A DNA stretch of 64,000 nt, taken from assembly GCA_947497185.1 (NCBI GenBank), contig CANMFL010000004.1, forward strand, positions 1 to 64,000, written 5' to 3'. Below are positions 61,896-64,000 of the stretch, piece after piece. Made by a program: the position numbers and the translations under genes. Position 1 is the first letter of the stretch; every line of letters begins with the position of its first letter. Source of the DNA: an uncultured Paracoccaceae bacterium. GTDB lineage: Bacteria; Pseudomonadota; Alphaproteobacteria; Rhodobacterales; Rhodobacteraceae. The notes beneath the pieces were generated by a model. That model worked only from the letters and a program-made list of their open reading frames with translations. It searched no databases and was not told where the DNA came from.

Positions 61896-62966
61896 ATGGC
61901 CGCTAAAATCCCCGCCACCGTCGTCACAGGCTTCCTTGGGGCCGGTAAAACCACGCTGATCCGGCACATGCTGCAAAACGCCCAAGGCAAGCGGATCGCG
62001 CTGATCATCAATGAATTCGGCGACTTAGGCGTTGACGGTGACATCCTCAAAGGCTGCGGCGAAGAGACCTGCACCGAAGACGATATCGTTGAACTCTCGA
62101 ACGGCTGTATCTGCTGCACCGTGGCCGACGACTTCATCCCGACAATGGAACAATTGCTCGCGCGTGACCCGAAACCGGACCACATCGTGATCGAAACCTC
62201 CGGCCTTGCCCTGCCGCAACCGCTTGTGCGGGCGTTCAACTGGCCCGGCATTTCTACACGCGTGACCGTAGATGGCGTCATCACAGTCGTCGACGGGCGC
62301 GCGGTCACAGACGGCCAATTCGCGCACAACATCGCCGCCGTGGATGCGCAACGGGCGCAGGACGAAAATCTCGACCACGAAACGCCGCTGTCCGAACTGT
62401 TCGAAGACCAGATCGCCTGCGCCGACATGATCGTGGTGAACAAAGCGGACCTTTTGTCCGACGACGAGGCGACAGCGCTCACCACCAAACTCAAAACCGA
62501 CGCACGTGCAGGCGTTCAAGTCGTCAAAGCAGCCATGGGTGCGCTGCCCGTAGACGTGCTGCTGGGCCAAGGCGTAGGCTCTGAATCCGACCTCGAAGCA
62601 CGGCACGAAATCCACCATCATCACCACCACGATGACGACGATGACCACCACGACGATCATCACCACGAACATGAACACGGCCACGACGAATTCGAATCCT
62701 TCATCGTCACACGCGGTGAAATCACAGATGCAGCCGCATTCGTCAGCCAAGTCACCGACACAATCCGCGCCCACAACATCCTGCGCCTCAAAGGGTTTGT
62801 TGCGGTCGCAGGCAAACCAATGCGGCAAACCCTGCAAGCCGTTGGCCCCCGCGTGGACACCTACTTCGATCAACCCTTCGGCGACGCACCCCGCGAAACC
62901 CGCCTTGTAGTGATCGGCGAAGCTGGTCTGGACCAAGCCGCAATCACAAAAGCCCTGACAGCATGA
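61896..62966 (+). CDS. cobW: CobW, GTPase metallochaperone of cobalamin biosynthesis
   Basis: This 356-residue G3E P-loop GTPase has GFLGAGKTTLIRHML (Walker A), the metal site NGCICC in ELSNGCICCTVADDF, IETSGLALP, and NKADLL (G4). A long His/Asp run (about 229-260) is inserted before the C-terminal CobW domain. CobW is thought to hand Co(II) to the cobaltochelatase. AAAGG precedes the ATG. It overlaps the next gene by 4 bp. Confidence 0.96.
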   Translation: MAAKIPATVVTGFLGAGKTTLIRHMLQNAQGKRIALIINEFGDLGVDGDILKGCGEETCTEDDIVELSNGCICCTVADDFIPTMEQLLARDPKPDHIVIETSGLALPQPLVRAFNWPGISTRVTVDGVITVVDGRAVTDGQFAHNIAAVDAQRAQDENLDHETPLSELFEDQIACADMIVVNKADLLSDDEATALTTKLKTDARAGVQVVKAAMGALPVDVLLGQGVGSESDLEARHEIHHHHHHDDDDDHHDDHHHEHEHGHDEFESFIVTRGEITDAAAFVSQVTDTIRAHNILRLKGFVAVAGKPMRQTLQAVGPRVDTYFDQPFGDAPRETRLVVIGEAGLDQAAITKALTA

Positions 62967-63415
62967 TCATCGTGGCGGAAACAGACCCGCGTGAACCCGC
63001 AACCACAGCGCTGCTCAAGCAAAGCCATGCGCTGATGGAATCCCTGTTTCCGCCCGAAGATAACTTCTACCTCGACGTTGACGACCTCGTGTCGCCCGAC
63101 ATCAAATTCTACACGGCCCGCGAAGACGGCACAGTTCTGGGGACAGGTGCAATCGCGCTGAAACCCGACTACGCCGAAGTGAAGTCAATGTTCGTGTCCG
63201 AGGCCGCACGCGGCAAAGGCGTGGCAGGCGCGATCTTACGCCAACTCGAAGACACCGCACGCGACGCTGGCGTCCAATCTATGAAGCTCGAAACAGGCGA
63301 CCTGCTAAACGCAGCGCACCGTCTTTACGAACGCCACGGCTTCACCCGTTGCGGCGTTTTCGGCCCTTACGTCGTCGCAGGCTCCTCCATTTTCATGGAA
63401 AAACCCCTGACATGA
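62963..63415 (+). CDS. GNAT-family N-acetyltransferase
   Basis: This 150-residue GNAT fold has the acetyl-CoA-binding motif VSEAARGKGVAGAILRQLE (about 75-92) and the C-terminal NAAHRLYERHGFTRCG typical of small-molecule or protein acetyltransferases. Its ATG overlaps the cobW stop, so it is co-translated with a cobalamin gene. The substrate is unknown and a direct B12 role is not established. Confidence 0.9.
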   Translation: MIIVAETDPREPATTALLKQSHALMESLFPPEDNFYLDVDDLVSPDIKFYTAREDGTVLGTGAIALKPDYAEVKSMFVSEAARGKGVAGAILRQLEDTARDAGVQSMKLETGDLLNAAHRLYERHGFTRCGVFGPYVVAGSSIFMEKPLT

Positions 63416-63432
63416 CGCACGGCCACCCCAGC

Positions 63433-63479
63433 TTCTTTGACTTCTTCTATATCCCGGGGGGTTGGGGGCTGGCCCCCAA
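63433..63479 (+). repeat. Dispersed repeat family B, copy 3 (47 bp)
   Basis: TTCTTTG...ATCCCGGGGG then TTGGGGGCTGGCCCCCAA, 18 bp after the GNAT stop and 5 bp before the stop of the next, leftward gene. Confidence 0.85.
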
Positions 63480-63483
63480 TGCG

Positions 63484-63648
63484 TTACTCGGCTTTCTTAG
63501 CCTCAGCCGCCGCCTTCATCCGCGCCAGCAATTCCGCCTTTGTTTCACGCGCGCCAAACGGCTTTTTGCCGGACCCGTGGGCGTTATGCTCACTGTGACG
63601 CGGTTGGTTTTTGCCCTTTTTCGGAGCACCTGCAGCTTTATAATCCAT
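63484..63648 (-). CDS. Small basic protein (54 residues)
   Basis: The 54-residue product begins MDYKAAGAPKKGKNQPRHSE, continues with HNAHGSGKKPFG, and ends in an Ala/Lys-rich helix (ELLARMKAAAEAKKAE). It has no membrane span or signal. GAGG lies 9 bp before the ATG. The Lys/His-rich N terminus suggests nucleic-acid or ribosome contact, which is inference. Similar short basic proteins occur in Rhodobacteraceae. It is antisense to the cob transcripts on either side, sitting between GNAT and cobN. Confidence 0.7.
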   Translation of the reverse strand: MDYKAAGAPKKGKNQPRHSEHNAHGSGKKPFGARETKAELLARMKAAAEAKKAE

Positions 63649-63695
63649 GATCTCGACCTCTTATGTGAGGCGCACCTAACACGAGGCCAAAACAG

Positions 63696-64000
63696 ATGCA
63701 CCTCCTAGCCGCGACCCCCGGTGCAATCGACGATGGCCAAGAGCCTGTCGATCTCGGACAAACACCCGCCGATATCATTGTGATCTCCGCAGCCGATACC
63801 GAACTGGCCGCGCTGTCCGAAGCACGCGCCGAGATGTCCGACGCGCCATCCCTGCGTCTTGCCAATATGATGCACCTCCAGCATCCGATGTCCGTTGATC
63901 TGCATCTCGACAATTGCGCCACCAAATCCAAACTGGTGATTGCACGGGTCTTGGGCGGCGCGGGCTACTGGAAATACGGCCTTGTGCAATACGCGGCCCG
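63696..64000 (+). CDS. cobN: CobN, aerobic cobaltochelatase large subunit (5' part only)
   Basis: The frame is open from ATG 63696 to the right edge (about 101 residues seen). It begins MHLLAATPGAIDDGQE and contains ADIIVISAADTELAAL and VIARVLGGAGYWKYGL, as at the N terminus of CobN. CobN with CobS and CobT inserts Co(II) into hydrogenobyrinate a,c-diamide. GAGG precedes the ATG. It follows cobW and GNAT and continues the second cobalamin locus. Confidence 0.93.
   Translation, partial: MHLLAATPGAIDDGQEPVDLGQTPADIIVISAADTELAALSEARAEMSDAPSLRLANMMHLQHPMSVDLHLDNCATKSKLVIARVLGGAGYWKYGLVQYAA

Noticed and set aside
62025-62936. 303-codon leftward frame opposite cobW
   Set aside because: It is a shadow frame produced by the His/Asp codons and GC bias of cobW; it has no recognisable domain.

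Overview
The window looks like chromosomal DNA of a Roseobacter-clade member of the Rhodobacteraceae (Alphaproteobacteria). I infer this from the 5' end of a 16S rRNA gene at the left edge and from genes and gene orders usual for that family: a TrcR/DUF1013 regulator, a tandem def cluster with fmt, dnaX-ybaB-recR, and an aerobic cobalt-insertion type cobalamin pathway with a CbiG-CobJ fusion. No species assignment is attempted. Coding density is high. There is no transposase, phage module or CRISPR array.

Layout. 1-0.6 kb: end of a leftward rRNA operon with its leader and promoter. 0.8-9.5 kb: methionine sulfoxide repair (msrPQ), clpB with a heat-shock promoter, two small-protein genes, pyrF, an NfeD/SPFH pair and dadA behind a tandem glycine riboswitch. 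9.8-21.5 kb: a 5-oxoprolinase, a CAU tRNA followed by a 113-bp tandem repeat carrying copies of its 3' end, a D-2-hydroxyacid dehydrogenase, the haem genes hemC/hemE/hemF, an SDR, an RsmC-like methyltransferase and clpS. 21.8-32.3 kb: a D-Ala-D-Ala carboxypeptidase, the YejABEF-type peptide ABC transporter, a membrane-anchored cytochrome c, pheA and nudC. 32.6-43.8 kb: SRP RNA, rsgA, dnaX-ybaB-recR, trcR, RNase T2, three tandem peptide deformylases plus fmt, and a PatB-type lyase.

43.9-54.7 kb is a cobalamin (vitamin B12) supercluster. A leftward operon (small His-motif membrane protein, long CbiX chelatase, cobH, cobL, cobI, cbiG-cobJ, cobM) makes the corrin ring. A rightward set (DUF1636, cobC, cobD) makes the lower-loop precursors. 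A second rightward cobalamin locus at 60.9-64 kb (B12 riboswitch, CbiM-like transporter, cobW, cobN running off the edge) handles cobalt uptake and insertion. Between the two lie a lytic transglycosylase, an M19 dipeptidase and smc.

The most interesting material is non-coding. (1) A strongly structured leader before the corrin-ring operon lacks the B12-box consensus seen in the other locus. (2) Four families of short GC-rich or palindromic intergenic repeats sit at gene boundaries; one copy is inserted in frame in cobI, and others supply or overlap start regions of recR, cobH and fmt. (3) tRNA 3'-end sequence is reiterated in a 113-bp tandem array. (4) A glycine riboswitch controls dadA. (5) A perfect FNR box lies upstream of hemF.
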